From assembly GCF_032716425.1 (NCBI RefSeq), contig NZ_CP090419.1:1103001-1167000 (forward strand): DNA of 64,000 bases. Direction: 5' to 3'. This DNA is from Pseudoalteromonas sp. N1230-9. GTDB lineage: Bacteria; Pseudomonadota; Gammaproteobacteria; Enterobacterales; Alteromonadaceae. The position numbers were made by a program, and so were the translations under genes. This document shows positions 7,967 through 17,700 of the stretch, one piece after another (positions within the stretch are counted from its first letter, which is position 1; each line of letters begins with the position of its first letter). The notes under the pieces were generated by a model. That model saw only the letters and a list, made by a program, of their open reading frames with translations. It searched no databases and was not told the DNA's origin.

Positions 7967-9496
7967 TTACGCCTCTAGAAGCGGTAGTTTTAGCGTTATA
8001 CACAGACCGCCAAGGCGGCTTTTAGTTGCATTTATTTGACCTCGGTGGGCGAGAACTATTTTTTGACATATTGCTAAACCAAGGCCAAAACCACCTGTTT
8101 TGCGGTTACGTGAGCTATCTGTTTTAAATAGTCGATCAAATAGCTTGTCAAGAGCATCATCAGGTACCCCAGGGCCTGAATCCTCGATAGATAAAAATAC
8201 ATGTTGTGTGGTTATGATTAGATCTAGCCACACGGTTTCGTGCTCGTCGGTATAGCGTAAATTATTTTCTAAAATATTTTGTAGTACTTGAGTCAGACGG
8301 TTTTGATCAGCGTTGATCATGACTGCTTGCTCAGGAAAAGTGGCATTGAGTGTGAGGTTCTTTGTTTGAAACTTTAGTTCATATTTACGAGCCAATGAAG
8401 CCGTTAATGCTTTAAAGTCTATAGCTTGCATTTGGTAACTAAAGCTGTGTCTGTCTAGTGTGCTCACCTTGTGTAAATCATTCACCAACCGACTCAATAA
8501 AGCGACCTCTTCTTGTAGTGAGGTAATGGCTTTTTGATTTGGTTCGATAATACCGTCATTAATGGCTTCGAGTTCGCCTTCTAAAATGGTTAGCGGTGTA
8601 CGTAATTCATGTGAGATATCCATAATCCACTGGCTTTGTTGAGATTCAAAGCGTCTTAACTCTGTAGCAATACGATTAAAATCATCGGCAAGCGTGGCAA
8701 ATTCATCACTAGTTTTAATACTGATTTTAGTATCAAACTTACGTTCGGCAAGCGAATTTGCAGCTTGCTTAAGCTGACCAATTGGATTCGTAAAGTGACG
8801 TGCAAGTAAGTAACTAAACAATAGCGAAAGTAGTAATCCAATGCCTGCAGCCCATATACTTATATTTATTTGAGTATTTAGATAATGCTTAGTGAGTGCA
8901 CTAAGGTGACTTCGATTGGCATGTAATTGTAGTTTAGCGACCAGTTTTCCGTCTAAGTTGATCGCTTGCTCATTTATAATCTCGGTTGTGATGTTTTGGC
9001 CAATTAATGTATTGCCATTTGCATCCACTAAAGTTAGTCGTTTTTCAAAAGGAATAAAATTGTCGGCCATGGGGTCACTATGTGGCGGAGGCCTCATACC
9101 TTCAAAGCTGGGAGGCTCACCCAATGGGGGGGGCTTATTAAATTCATTCGGGGGTGGTCTGTTGTTCGCCATCTCAGAGGGCGGCATTTTTCCATTAGGA
9201 GTGACACCTGCATTAATGGGCATGGTTGGCGAAAACAGTAAGCGGCTTGAATGAAAATTGCGATTTATTAGCTCATACCACAGTGCTTTTGAATCGATAA
9301 ACATGCCAATGGAACCCGTTTGTTGGTACTGCTGGTTAATTTCTGTAGCAATACGGTGAAAGGCTTCGTTATCTATATCTGCAAAGACATTATTAAGCAT
9401 GCGCTTGTTAGCCAAGGCATTTAAACCAAACATAGTGAGTACAAGTAGTACAATAATGATTAGGTTAGCAATAAATAATTTGTGAATTAACTTCAT
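7967..9496 (-). CDS. Sensor histidine kinase, BaeS-like, with proline-rich sensor loop
   Basis: 509 residues: TM1 (about 8-28), a periplasmic domain of about 180 residues, TM2 (about 211-232), HAMP (233-285), HisKA with phospho-accepting H296 in ISHELRTPLT, and a HATPase domain with N, G1 (DSGPGVP) and G2 (GGFGLGLAI) boxes. Residues 91-140 of the sensor domain are unusual: a low-complexity stretch with PPP triplets, N, M and G. In proteins of this type such loops are often flexible and may bind metal or envelope polymers; here the ligand is unknown. It is the first gene of the operon with the response regulator and possibly the coiled-coil protein, and is divergent from the dioxygenase gene. 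Confidence 0.92.
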   Translation of the reverse strand: MKLIHKLFIANLIIIVLLVLTMFGLNALANKRMLNNVFADIDNEAFHRIATEINQQYQQTGSIGMFIDSKALWYELINRNFHSSRLLFSPTMPINAGVTPNGKMPPSEMANNRPPPNEFNKPPPLGEPPSFEGMRPPPHSDPMADNFIPFEKRLTLVDANGNTLIGQNITTEIINEQAINLDGKLVAKLQLHANRSHLSALTKHYLNTQINISIWAAGIGLLLSLLFSYLLARHFTNPIGQLKQAANSLAERKFDTKISIKTSDEFATLADDFNRIATELRRFESQQSQWIMDISHELRTPLTILEGELEAINDGIIEPNQKAITSLQEEVALLSRLVNDLHKVSTLDRHSFSYQMQAIDFKALTASLARKYELKFQTKNLTLNATFPEQAVMINADQNRLTQVLQNILENNLRYTDEHETVWLDLIITTQHVFLSIEDSGPGVPDDALDKLFDRLFKTDSSRNRKTGGFGLGLAICQKIVLAHRGQINATKSRLGGLCITLKLPLLEA

Positions 9497-9673
9497 AGTT
9501 CTGAAAAAACAATACGGACAATGTTCACTATAATGCAGCAGCTTCTATGATGTCTATTTTATGGCATATTGTTCATACACACTCTATAGAAACACCATCA
9601 TTTCTCCACATTATCTCTACATTTGTTCATTAAACTTTGTATCGTTTTCGCAATGTTGGCAAAGAGGTAGATG

Positions 9674-10543
9674 ATGAAATTAAAACCAGAACTATATTCG
9701 CGCAGAAAAATGCTTAAAACTTTGGGAGTATCTGTTGCAGCTGTGCCTATGCTTGCGTTTTTAGGGTGTAATTCAGATGGCATGGGATCAGTGCCTACGG
9801 CTGACTCTAATACCGACACTGATACAGGCTCAAACGACACATCAACGCCCACGAATGACAGTGACTATGTTGCTGGCACCACGGCACTCATTACCGAAGA
9901 TTTTCCGGATGATAGTCTTTTTGCTACGGCTTCCTCTTGTGTTGTGGCGCTAACTAAAGCAACAACCGAGGGACCCTGTTATTTTCAAGCTGATTCAGAT
10001 GAGGATATTTCTCAGGGGTTAACTGGTCTGCCTATGATGCTTTGTTTACAGCTTATTGATAGTGACTGTAACCCGCTTGCTAATCATGAAATTTCGGTAT
10101 GGCATTGTGATACGCGTGGTATTTATTCTGCAGATACAAGTAGCAGTTCAGATAGCGGCCGTTTTGCTGGTGACTTTTGTACCGGAGGAGATCAAGAAGC
10201 TGAGCTCAGCACTTGGTATAGAGGTTCATTAATTACTGATAGTAGTGGTCGAGTAAACTTTAAAACGCACTTTCCAGGCTGGTACTCTGGCCGAACAATT
10301 CATATTCATTTTAAAGTGACAAACAATAATATGGACTCGGTTATAAGCCAATTTTGTTTTAGTGATGAGTTTGCTAAAGAAATTTGTACAACCCATAGTG
10401 AATATAAATCTCGTGGTGAACAAGATACGACACTTGCAAGTAACGACAATGTATTTGGTCGTGATTATGAACAATTTATTATGAATACGGCAAAAAATAG
10501 TGATGGCACGTTATTGGCGTACCATACTATTCAAATAAGTTAA
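9674..10543 (+). CDS. Tat-exported intradiol ring-cleavage dioxygenase-like lipoprotein
   Basis: About 289 residues. Counting from the first of two adjacent ATGs (9671), the N-terminus has the twin-arginine motif S10-R11-R12-K and a lipobox LGC at C33, followed by a disordered D/S/T linker to about residue 90. The catalytic domain shows all four Fe(III) ligands expected of catechol/protocatechuate dioxygenases: Y152 in RGIYS, Y205 in PGWYSGR, and H211 and H213 in HIHF. These enzymes cleave catechols between the hydroxyls; being folded with iron before export fits Tat. The second ATG has better spacing (6 bp) to AGAGG. It stands alone, with no catechol pathway genes beside it, so the substrate is unknown; phenolics or siderophore catechols are guesses. 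Confidence 0.85.
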   Translation: MKLKPELYSRRKMLKTLGVSVAAVPMLAFLGCNSDGMGSVPTADSNTDTDTGSNDTSTPTNDSDYVAGTTALITEDFPDDSLFATASSCVVALTKATTEGPCYFQADSDEDISQGLTGLPMMLCLQLIDSDCNPLANHEISVWHCDTRGIYSADTSSSSDSGRFAGDFCTGGDQEAELSTWYRGSLITDSSGRVNFKTHFPGWYSGRTIHIHFKVTNNNMDSVISQFCFSDEFAKEICTTHSEYKSRGEQDTTLASNDNVFGRDYEQFIMNTAKNSDGTLLAYHTIQIS

Positions 10544-10558
10544 TTGATCATTGTAGGC

Positions 10559-10599
10559 TAGGGCGTGTTAGCACTGGTTGCTTTCACGCCCTATTTTTT
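10559..10599 (+). terminator. Rho-independent terminator after dioxygenase gene
   Basis: TAGGGCGTG (10559-10567) pairs with CACGCCCTA (10585-10593), then T6. It also lies at the 3' end of the convergent TonB receptor gene. Confidence 0.8.
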
Positions 10600-13117
10600 A
10601 GAAGTTATAAGTGATGTTACCGTAGATGAAACGGCCATCTAAACTATAAGGTGTAAACGCACTATAAGTGAAAATTTGATTAAAGTCGCTGTAACCTATG
10701 TTGCTTACAGTATCTTGTGGGTACTGATCAAATAAGTTGTTTGCGCCAACAGCAAATTTCCATTGTGCAGATGGGCGGTATGCCACCTCTAAATCAGTGA
10801 TCCATTTTGCATCAATGACTTCATCACCTTCTGGTGTGCTTGATGTATCCACCACTTCGCCGTAACGCGTGGCGCGAAGTGTTGTTTGGAAGTTTTCAAC
10901 GTCCCATGTTGCAGACAAGTTCCACTTATTTGCTGGCGTGCCTTCTTCGAAGCGAGTAATTTCACGACGCGCAAAGTATTCGTAGCTATCACCAAGGGCT
11001 TCAAGCTCAGCAGGATTTTCTTTAACATGAGTGACTTCGGTGTCATTAAAGTTAACGGCTGCACTTAAGCGTAAGTCACCGTAGTTCTCAAGCCCTAATG
11101 AATAGGTTGCAACAATATCAACACCTTGCGTACGTGAATCAATGGCATTGGTAAAGTAGCGAACGCTTTGAGTATTTTGCTCACCGGCCCCGGCTAAAAT
11201 AGCTTCTACGGCAGGGCCACTTAAGTTTTCAGACAACACAATACGGTCATCAATGTCGATACGATATGCATCAAGCGTTAAGCTAAAGTTACCTTGCGTA
11301 AAAATAAAGCCCGCAGTCATGTTGACTGATTCTTCTGCATCAAGGTCACGAGCACCCAGTGCGCGTGCCGCAGGTTCATCAACAGGGAACAAACCAACTT
11401 CACTTGGAATACCATTTTCAAATACCGTGCTTACCGATTTGTAAGACGTTTGTGCAAGTGATGGTGCTCTAAACCCAGTACTAATTGCACCACGCAGAGA
11501 CAATGATTCATTTACGCTGTAACGAGAAGCCAGTTTTGATGTAAAAGTACTACCAAAGTCACTGTAATCTTCAAAGCGGCCAGCAAGAACCACATTCCAG
11601 TCGCTTGTGAGGTAGGTATCAAACTCAGCAAATACAGCGACATTATGGCGGCTTTCATCAGTTGCACTGTCAGGTGAAAAGCCTGCTAAAACTTGTGCAC
11701 CACCGGCAGCAACAGGGTTGCCTGCATCATCAAGTACCGTGATATAAGAGGCTGTTTCACCTGCTTTAATTTGGTAGTTTTCGTGGCGATACTCTGCACC
11801 AATGGTAACAAACACATCGTCAGGTAAGCCTAAATCAAGCGTGTTGCTGGCATCCATGTTAACTAAGTATTGCTCGTACACAAGCGCACCGTTATCAAAC
11901 TCAGTTGGGCTATTTACGCCCATTGACGTGTTTAAACTGTTGCTAACACCTAAACCAAAGTCATTACGACCATAGTTGCTGCTTAGATCCCATGTCCACT
12001 CATTGGTTTCGCCGTTAAGGCCAATAGCAAATGAGTAGTCATCTACGTCGGTATCAATTTGTGGCAAGAAACCGTCAGGATATACGTCAGGTAAGTTACG
12101 AGAGTCTTTCGCACGGCGGTAAAAACCAGCCGAATTACCTTTACGGTTTGAGTAACTAGCAAATGAATACAGCGATAACGTGTCGTTAAACTCATAACCT
12201 AGGTTATAGAATAGGGCGATATCTTCAATATCGGCTTTACCAAAACGGTGATTATAGCGGTCAAAGTCGAATTCACGTGGATCTAGGTTACCGTTTGCAT
12301 CGCGGCTATATTGTTCACGCTGGTCAATACCTGAGCGGTTAGTTGGCTCGTTATTACGTGATTCAATTGAAATATTAATAAAGCCATTATCTGCAAATGA
12401 GAAACCCGCATTAGCGCTTGCGGTGCGCGAAATACCATCGTTTAACTTGCGGTCAGCACCTTTTGCAAAGCTTAAGTTGCCTTCGCTATCTGCGCTTGTG
12501 CCTAATAATTGTGGCGAGCCTGCCATTTGTGTGTCGTACTCACCATAGGTGTAGCTTACACTACCGCCTTCGTCGGCATCTTTTAGTACAATGTTAATTA
12601 CACCAGCAATGGCGTCAGAACCATATTGCGCGGCAGCGCCATCACGCAGTACTTCTACGCGTTTAATTGCTGAGGTAGGAATATTATTTAAATCAACCGC
12701 CGTTGAACCACGGCCCACTGTGCCACCTAAGTTTAATAGTGCACCCGCATGACGGCGTTTACCGTTGACTAATACCAGAGTGTGATCAGGTGCAAGGCCA
12801 CGTAATACGGCAGGTTTTGCATGGTCAGTGCCATCGGCAAGGGTTGCACTTGGGTAGTTAAAACTAGGCAACTGAGAGGCAAGTACTTGGCTAATTTCAA
12901 GCTGACCTGTGCTTGCTAAGTCGCGGCTTGTTAATAAATCAACCGGAACAGTACTTTCTGACAAGCTACGTAAACTACGACGTGTGCCCGTCACTGAAAT
13001 AACTTCAATATCTTTTGCTGTATTTTCAGCAGGTTGCTCAGCAGCGATTGCAGTCACTGATGCAGCAAGCGTACTTGCGATTGCAAGTTGCAAAGGTAAT
13101 TTGTTGAATAATGCCAT
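10598..13117 (-). CDS. TonB-dependent outer membrane receptor
   Basis: Complete at 839 residues. Signal peptide (cleavage near AIAAEQ), TonB box-like IEVISVTG (about 37-44), plug with LRGLAPDHTLVLVNGKR, VEVLRDGAAAQYGSDAIAGVINIVLK, and a long barrel ending in a terminal aromatic (YNF). Plug features SAIKRVEVLRDGAAAQYG and NIPTSAIK match the large group of marine TonB receptors often linked to peptide, sugar or siderophore uptake; nothing in the sequence fixes the ligand. ATG start with no other plausible in-frame start. It is transcribed alone; the adjacent PAS-GGDEF gene has its own 136-bp upstream region. Confidence 0.95.
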   Translation of the reverse strand: MALFNKLPLQLAIASTLAASVTAIAAEQPAENTAKDIEVISVTGTRRSLRSLSESTVPVDLLTSRDLASTGQLEISQVLASQLPSFNYPSATLADGTDHAKPAVLRGLAPDHTLVLVNGKRRHAGALLNLGGTVGRGSTAVDLNNIPTSAIKRVEVLRDGAAAQYGSDAIAGVINIVLKDADEGGSVSYTYGEYDTQMAGSPQLLGTSADSEGNLSFAKGADRKLNDGISRTASANAGFSFADNGFINISIESRNNEPTNRSGIDQREQYSRDANGNLDPREFDFDRYNHRFGKADIEDIALFYNLGYEFNDTLSLYSFASYSNRKGNSAGFYRRAKDSRNLPDVYPDGFLPQIDTDVDDYSFAIGLNGETNEWTWDLSSNYGRNDFGLGVSNSLNTSMGVNSPTEFDNGALVYEQYLVNMDASNTLDLGLPDDVFVTIGAEYRHENYQIKAGETASYITVLDDAGNPVAAGGAQVLAGFSPDSATDESRHNVAVFAEFDTYLTSDWNVVLAGRFEDYSDFGSTFTSKLASRYSVNESLSLRGAISTGFRAPSLAQTSYKSVSTVFENGIPSEVGLFPVDEPAARALGARDLDAEESVNMTAGFIFTQGNFSLTLDAYRIDIDDRIVLSENLSGPAVEAILAGAGEQNTQSVRYFTNAIDSRTQGVDIVATYSLGLENYGDLRLSAAVNFNDTEVTHVKENPAELEALGDSYEYFARREITRFEEGTPANKWNLSATWDVENFQTTLRATRYGEVVDTSSTPEGDEVIDAKWITDLEVAYRPSAQWKFAVGANNLFDQYPQDTVSNIGYSDFNQIFTYSAFTPYSLDGRFIYGNITYNF

Positions 13118-13253
13118 TATTGATTCCCATCTGACTTATCTATTTTAGCGCAGTGTAAAACGCATAATGGGAACAAACAAATAACATAAAAGTATAGTAT
13201 ATGTGTAACTAACGCGACTTGTTAATTAGTTTTTTACGTTGTTAATTATGTGT

Positions 13254-14240
13254 TTACGCGCTAATGCTGATCTTGTTGCGTCCCTCTGTTTTGGCACGGT
13301 ACAACGCGGTATCGGCTGCGCAAACTAACGCCTCTGATGTACGGTATTGGTTATTAAATTCACACGCAATGCCTTGGCTTACACTTATTCTAAAATCACT
13401 GGGTAAACCTATATCTGTAAATGACATTGTATTGATTTTAATTTGAATATGTTTTGCAATTGCTGCGGCTGTGTCTTTTTGACATCTTGGTAATATAACG
13501 GCAAATTCTTCACCACCATAACGGGCTGCTAAACAGTCATGAGAGGGCAGTAATTCTGCAATTATACTCGCTACTTTTTGTAAGCACTTATCGCCTTTAA
13601 CATGACCGAACCGATCGTTAAATAGTTTAAAATAATCAATATCAATTAATATAGTGCTAATAGCTTGATTTGTTTGCACACTTTCTTGCCAATGTTTTTT
13701 TAATGACTCTTCTAATGTAAGGCGGTTTGCAAGGCCTGTTAAGTGATCGGTTGTGGCTTGTTTTATTAAGCGATTATACTGCTCTTTATGTGATGATAAA
13801 TCATGTAAAACGCAAATAAATAAGTTATCTGCAATAGCGATATTTTTAGGTAAGCTTGATATACATAAATCAGCATCAAGGGTTTTATTGTCGGCACGAT
13901 TAATTTTAACCTCATTCGGCCCTAAACTAATTGGTGAGTCTTTATGATCTAACCAGCTTAGTAGTGTATACATGTATTTATCGCGGTCGGTATCGTGCAG
14001 GTAATGTAATAGGTTTTGACCAATTAACGCCTCTTGATTATCACCAAAAAGTTGCGCAGCCATCGGGTTGGCAAATTCAAACGTACCTTGACCATTGATG
14101 ATAAAAACACCCTCAGCCATGTGTTGAAACATCTGTGCAACTAAAGCGAGCTGATCTGAGTTTATAGAGTTAGGTAACGCAGCCTCAGCGTGGTTTGTGA
14201 TTTTGCTTGTTTGTTTATTTTTGTTGTTGGAAATAGACAC
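13254..14240 (-). CDS. PAS-GGDEF diguanylate cyclase
   Basis: 328 residues from a GTG start at 14240, chosen because AAGGA lies 6 bp upstream; a TTG eight codons earlier lacks a site. A PAS domain (about 33-150: EGVFIINGQGTFEFANPMAAQLFG) senses a ligand, followed by a complete GGDEF domain (DHLTGLANR entry, DIDYFKLFNDRFGH, signature RYGGEEF at about 240-246). The I-site RxxD expected five residues before the signature is absent, so product inhibition is probably lost. No membrane segments: a cytosolic enzyme that joins two GTP into c-di-GMP. It lies alone between the TonB receptor and the STAND gene cluster. Confidence 0.92.
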   Translation of the reverse strand: MSISNNKNKQTSKITNHAEAALPNSINSDQLALVAQMFQHMAEGVFIINGQGTFEFANPMAAQLFGDNQEALIGQNLLHYLHDTDRDKYMYTLLSWLDHKDSPISLGPNEVKINRADNKTLDADLCISSLPKNIAIADNLFICVLHDLSSHKEQYNRLIKQATTDHLTGLANRLTLEESLKKHWQESVQTNQAISTILIDIDYFKLFNDRFGHVKGDKCLQKVASIIAELLPSHDCLAARYGGEEFAVILPRCQKDTAAAIAKHIQIKINTMSFTDIGLPSDFRISVSQGIACEFNNQYRTSEALVCAADTALYRAKTEGRNKISISA

Positions 14241-14346
14241 TCTCGTTCCTTTTTGCCAATGCAAACGTTTTTGGTGTCTATAAAGTTACTTAAAAAAGTG
14301 CAAATAAACCTTCTGGTAACCTTCTGGTTTTAAGTTGTTGTTTTTA

Positions 14347-14367
14347 AAGGCTCCAAGAGTGGAGCCT
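14347..14367 (-). terminator. Hairpin downstream of small STAND-operon gene
   Basis: AGGCTCCA and TGGAGCCT pair with a 4-nt loop, 23 bp past the end of the 125-residue gene on the minus strand. The T-tract is short, so termination strength is uncertain. Confidence 0.55.
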
Positions 14368-14389
14368 AAACTAATTTTCCGTATGGAAT

Positions 14390-14767
14390 TTAAAGTTCTT
14401 TATCGTTCTTTACTTGGGGGTCTGTGCTTTCATAATTCGTCCCAGCTTTTTCTGCTATAAAAATCATACATACGATACCCTCATTTTCGTCAGTATCGTA
14501 GATACTAATTGATTTGCCTCCATCATTGATAATGTAACTAAAATCATTCTTACAGTTTCCCTCTTTATTACTAAATTTGGCACCAGTAAATAAGAAGCCT
14601 TCGTCTAGTGTTTCTTTATCAAGGGTATAGATGCCTAAGCTATTTCTTTCATTGACGGTGCCACCACCTGAAACTTCTTTACCACCTTGGTAGTAAGAAA
14701 AAATAGCACTACCTTTGTTATCTAAAATAATTTTAACTGAAAAATTATATATCTTATTTTCGCTCAT
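14390..14767 (-). CDS. Small protein of unknown function, partner of STAND regulator
   Basis: 125 residues, no signal peptide, no membrane segment. Predicted from composition to be beta-rich (YNFSVKIILDNKGSAIFSYY, GGKSISIYDTDENEGIVCMIFIAEK), with G/N/D turns and a polar tail ending VKNDKEL. It has a strong ribosome site (AAGGAAG) and starts only 17 bp after the STAND-TPR gene, so they form an operon. It is more AT-rich than most neighbours, like the C-terminal tail of that gene. I do not recognise the family; a ligand, substrate or effector of the large protein are options that the sequence cannot separate. Confidence 0.7.
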   Translation of the reverse strand: MSENKIYNFSVKIILDNKGSAIFSYYQGGKEVSGGGTVNERNSLGIYTLDKETLDEGFLFTGAKFSNKEGNCKNDFSYIINDGGKSISIYDTDENEGIVCMIFIAEKAGTNYESTDPQVKNDKEL

Positions 14768-14784
14768 GTTCTTCCTTTGTTTTC

Positions 14785-17700
14785 TTATAGTTTAAAGTTG
14801 TTTATGCCAATGTTTTTTAACTTTTCTGCTATATTTTTCGCTTTTTCTTTCTCTTTGGAGCATATGTACACTTTTATAAGTGGGTAGTTTAATTTTATGC
14901 TCTCTGTTTTTTTTGAAATTTTTAATATTGAATTAATAGATTTTTTGCATGTTTCTATTTTTTTTGTTTCTCCGTCAGAAAGAGTGGAAATTAATAGGTT
15001 TAACCTGACTTTTGTAATGATGCTTTCTATGCTTTTACTATTAAATATCTTTGCTAATGCGGTTTTGTCGTTTCTTAGCTCGTATAAAAGATGGGTGGCC
15101 TTCTTTTTTTTATTAATTTTAATTAAGTAACTTATGATATTTATCATGATGTTTATAGATTCTATATCATTAAGTTTTCTTGCTGATATGAAGTTAATGA
15201 TTTCACTCTCTACATTAATATCTTCAGCACCCTTCAGCAATAAGTGAAATGCAAGAGAGCGATAGTACGACATTTGAAACTTCTTATTTCTAGGATCTTG
15301 TAACAAAGCTTGATGTGCTTTTTCAGATGCGAATTGAGCTTTGAAAAGTGCTAAAGTTTTGTCTGGAAGGTAGCCAAGAAGGTAGCTTTGCTGAATATAT
15401 GTATTAGAAACATCGCTTAGGATGCTCGCATCATTAGGAAAGCTTTCAAGCATACTTTCGAGTTCATTTGAAGCGCTATCGTACATACTTAATGCTTCGT
15501 GAAAGTTACCTAAATGTTCTTCTGTACTAGCTAACCAGCTAATAGTATCAGCCTTGTCTCTTAATAAATTTTTATCATCAGGTTTTAGCTCTAGTGCTCT
15601 GTTTTTGAGTTCTAAGGATTGGGTAAAACTCTGTTTTGCTTGCATGTAGTTAAATTGCTTTAAATACAATGAGCCTAACGAGTTGTAAGAATAAGATAAC
15701 TCCATAATTGAGTTAAAGTCATTGGGGGCTAACGTGTACATTTGCTCGCTGTATTCTTGATACCGTTTAAACCAAGGTTCGGTCGCATTGTAGTCGCTGT
15801 TATCATAATGTAATTGCCCAAGCCAAAAAGCATTGGCACCTGCGAGCATCAGTAAATCAAGGTTATTGGGTTGAATTTTTAGTAAAGACTCTAGTCGAAC
15901 ACGGGCATTTTCAAAGGCGGTGAAGGCTTCGTCGGTTTTGCCGCGCGAGTAGGCCACTTCGCCCATGGCCTCTAAGGTTTGAGCGTACTGAAAGCGGTTA
16001 TTAAACTGAGCTTGTTTATCACTAAAATCAAACAATGACGCTGCTTCTTCGTCTTGATTGGAAAAATACTCAAGAGCCTTATTGCTAATACCATCCAGTA
16101 AATCCATGCGCTTAACGCTTCTGAGTTTGTCGGCAAATTCACCGACCATAAAACCCAGTAAACTCTCAGCTTCTTGGCGTTTTTGTTTTGCTACTTGTTC
16201 TGCATGGTAGCTGCGCACGCTCATAAATGTGGCAATAAAGGTTAAGCACACAAGTGTTGCTGCCGTGATTTGTAACACACGTTTTTTACGTTTTGCTTTT
16301 TTATTCGAGGCTTTTATTAAAGCAAGTTCATCGTTCGACAAGCTAAACATAGGGTTATTAACAAGGCTATGTGCTTCTTGTAAGGGTTTACCTTGCGCTA
16401 GTAGAAAGTCGGTGTGTTTGTGCTCAAGCAGCCATCGCTCGGTGGCAAGTTGTACGCGGCTTTTTATCGCTAAGCTTTGTTGATGCACAGCTACCCAATC
16501 GATAGCGCGCTGCCAATGGCGCAGCAGTGCTTCGTGGGCAAGGCTAAAACAAGCTTGTTCATTTTTAAGGTGCGATACAAACAAACGGCTGTCGACCATG
16601 GCTTGCACAAGCTTAGTTTGTGCGGGGTTTGTAAGCTCGCTCCAACGTGCAGCGCGGCTGGTGAGTGTTTCACCGTCTGGGTTTAGCGTGATAAGCCTTG
16701 AAAGCACAACGGCAAGTTCTGCTTGTTGCTCATTGGGTAATTGGCAAAATACCTGCTCGGCTTTTTGGCCAATCGCTCCTTCGATAGTGCCTAGGGCTTG
16801 GTACTCAGAAAATAGCAGTTCGTTGTCTGGGCTGCGTTGCAAATACAGCTGCTGTAAAGTGTATTGCAGCATAGGCAGTGCATCAGGGTTATTGGCGGTG
16901 TCGTTACACAGCTGCTCATCAAGGGGGGTGTGATGTTCTGGGTGTGTTTGCCAACTTAAACCCGCTGCAAGTGCAGGCAAGCGGATCATTTGCTTTAGCT
17001 CTGAGCGTGTGGGTGCTAATAAATCAAAATGTGCGCCATTGGCTTTACCTGCCATTAAACTTGGTTGACTCACCACTTGTGGGTAAAAATCATTACGACA
17101 AGCGCTAAAAATGATTATACAGTCACTGGTTGCTAAGCATTCTATGAGTTTTAAAAACTGACTGCGTTCGTCATTTGTGAATAAAGGTGACGATAATAAG
17201 ACTTCTAAGCGGTCAATAAATAAAAATAAGTAGGGTTTGGTGTGTTCATTATTAAGCTCAGCCAGTGCAGCTTTGCAGCGACTAATAATATGCTCTGGCT
17301 GTGAGGTTAATAACTCGCACAGTGTCTCAGCACTCATATCACTGAGCACGGGGGCATCGTTTATTTCTAAATCGAGTAGGGTAGAGGCTAAATCGAGCAA
17401 TAAGCGGTCTTTATTTACATCGGCAAAGTCTAGTTGGCAGTAACTATGAACACGTATGCCATCATAGCCACTGGTATTCATTAAGGCAGGTAATACACCC
17501 GCGTTTACAAGGGATGACTTTCCTGAACCACTCGAACCTAAAATTAAACAAAAGGCACGGCCATATTGAATCTGTGCAGATACTCGCTGTAATAAGGTTT
17601 CTATTTGCTTGTTGCGACCAAAAAACACCCCTGCTTGATCAGGCGAAAAAGCACTTAACCCGACAAAAGGCGAGTCACCTTGCCAAGCTGTTTGGCTGGC

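Noticed and set aside
9598..9852. 84-codon minus-strand frame
   Set aside because: Antisense to the Tat signal of the dioxygenase, no ribosome site.
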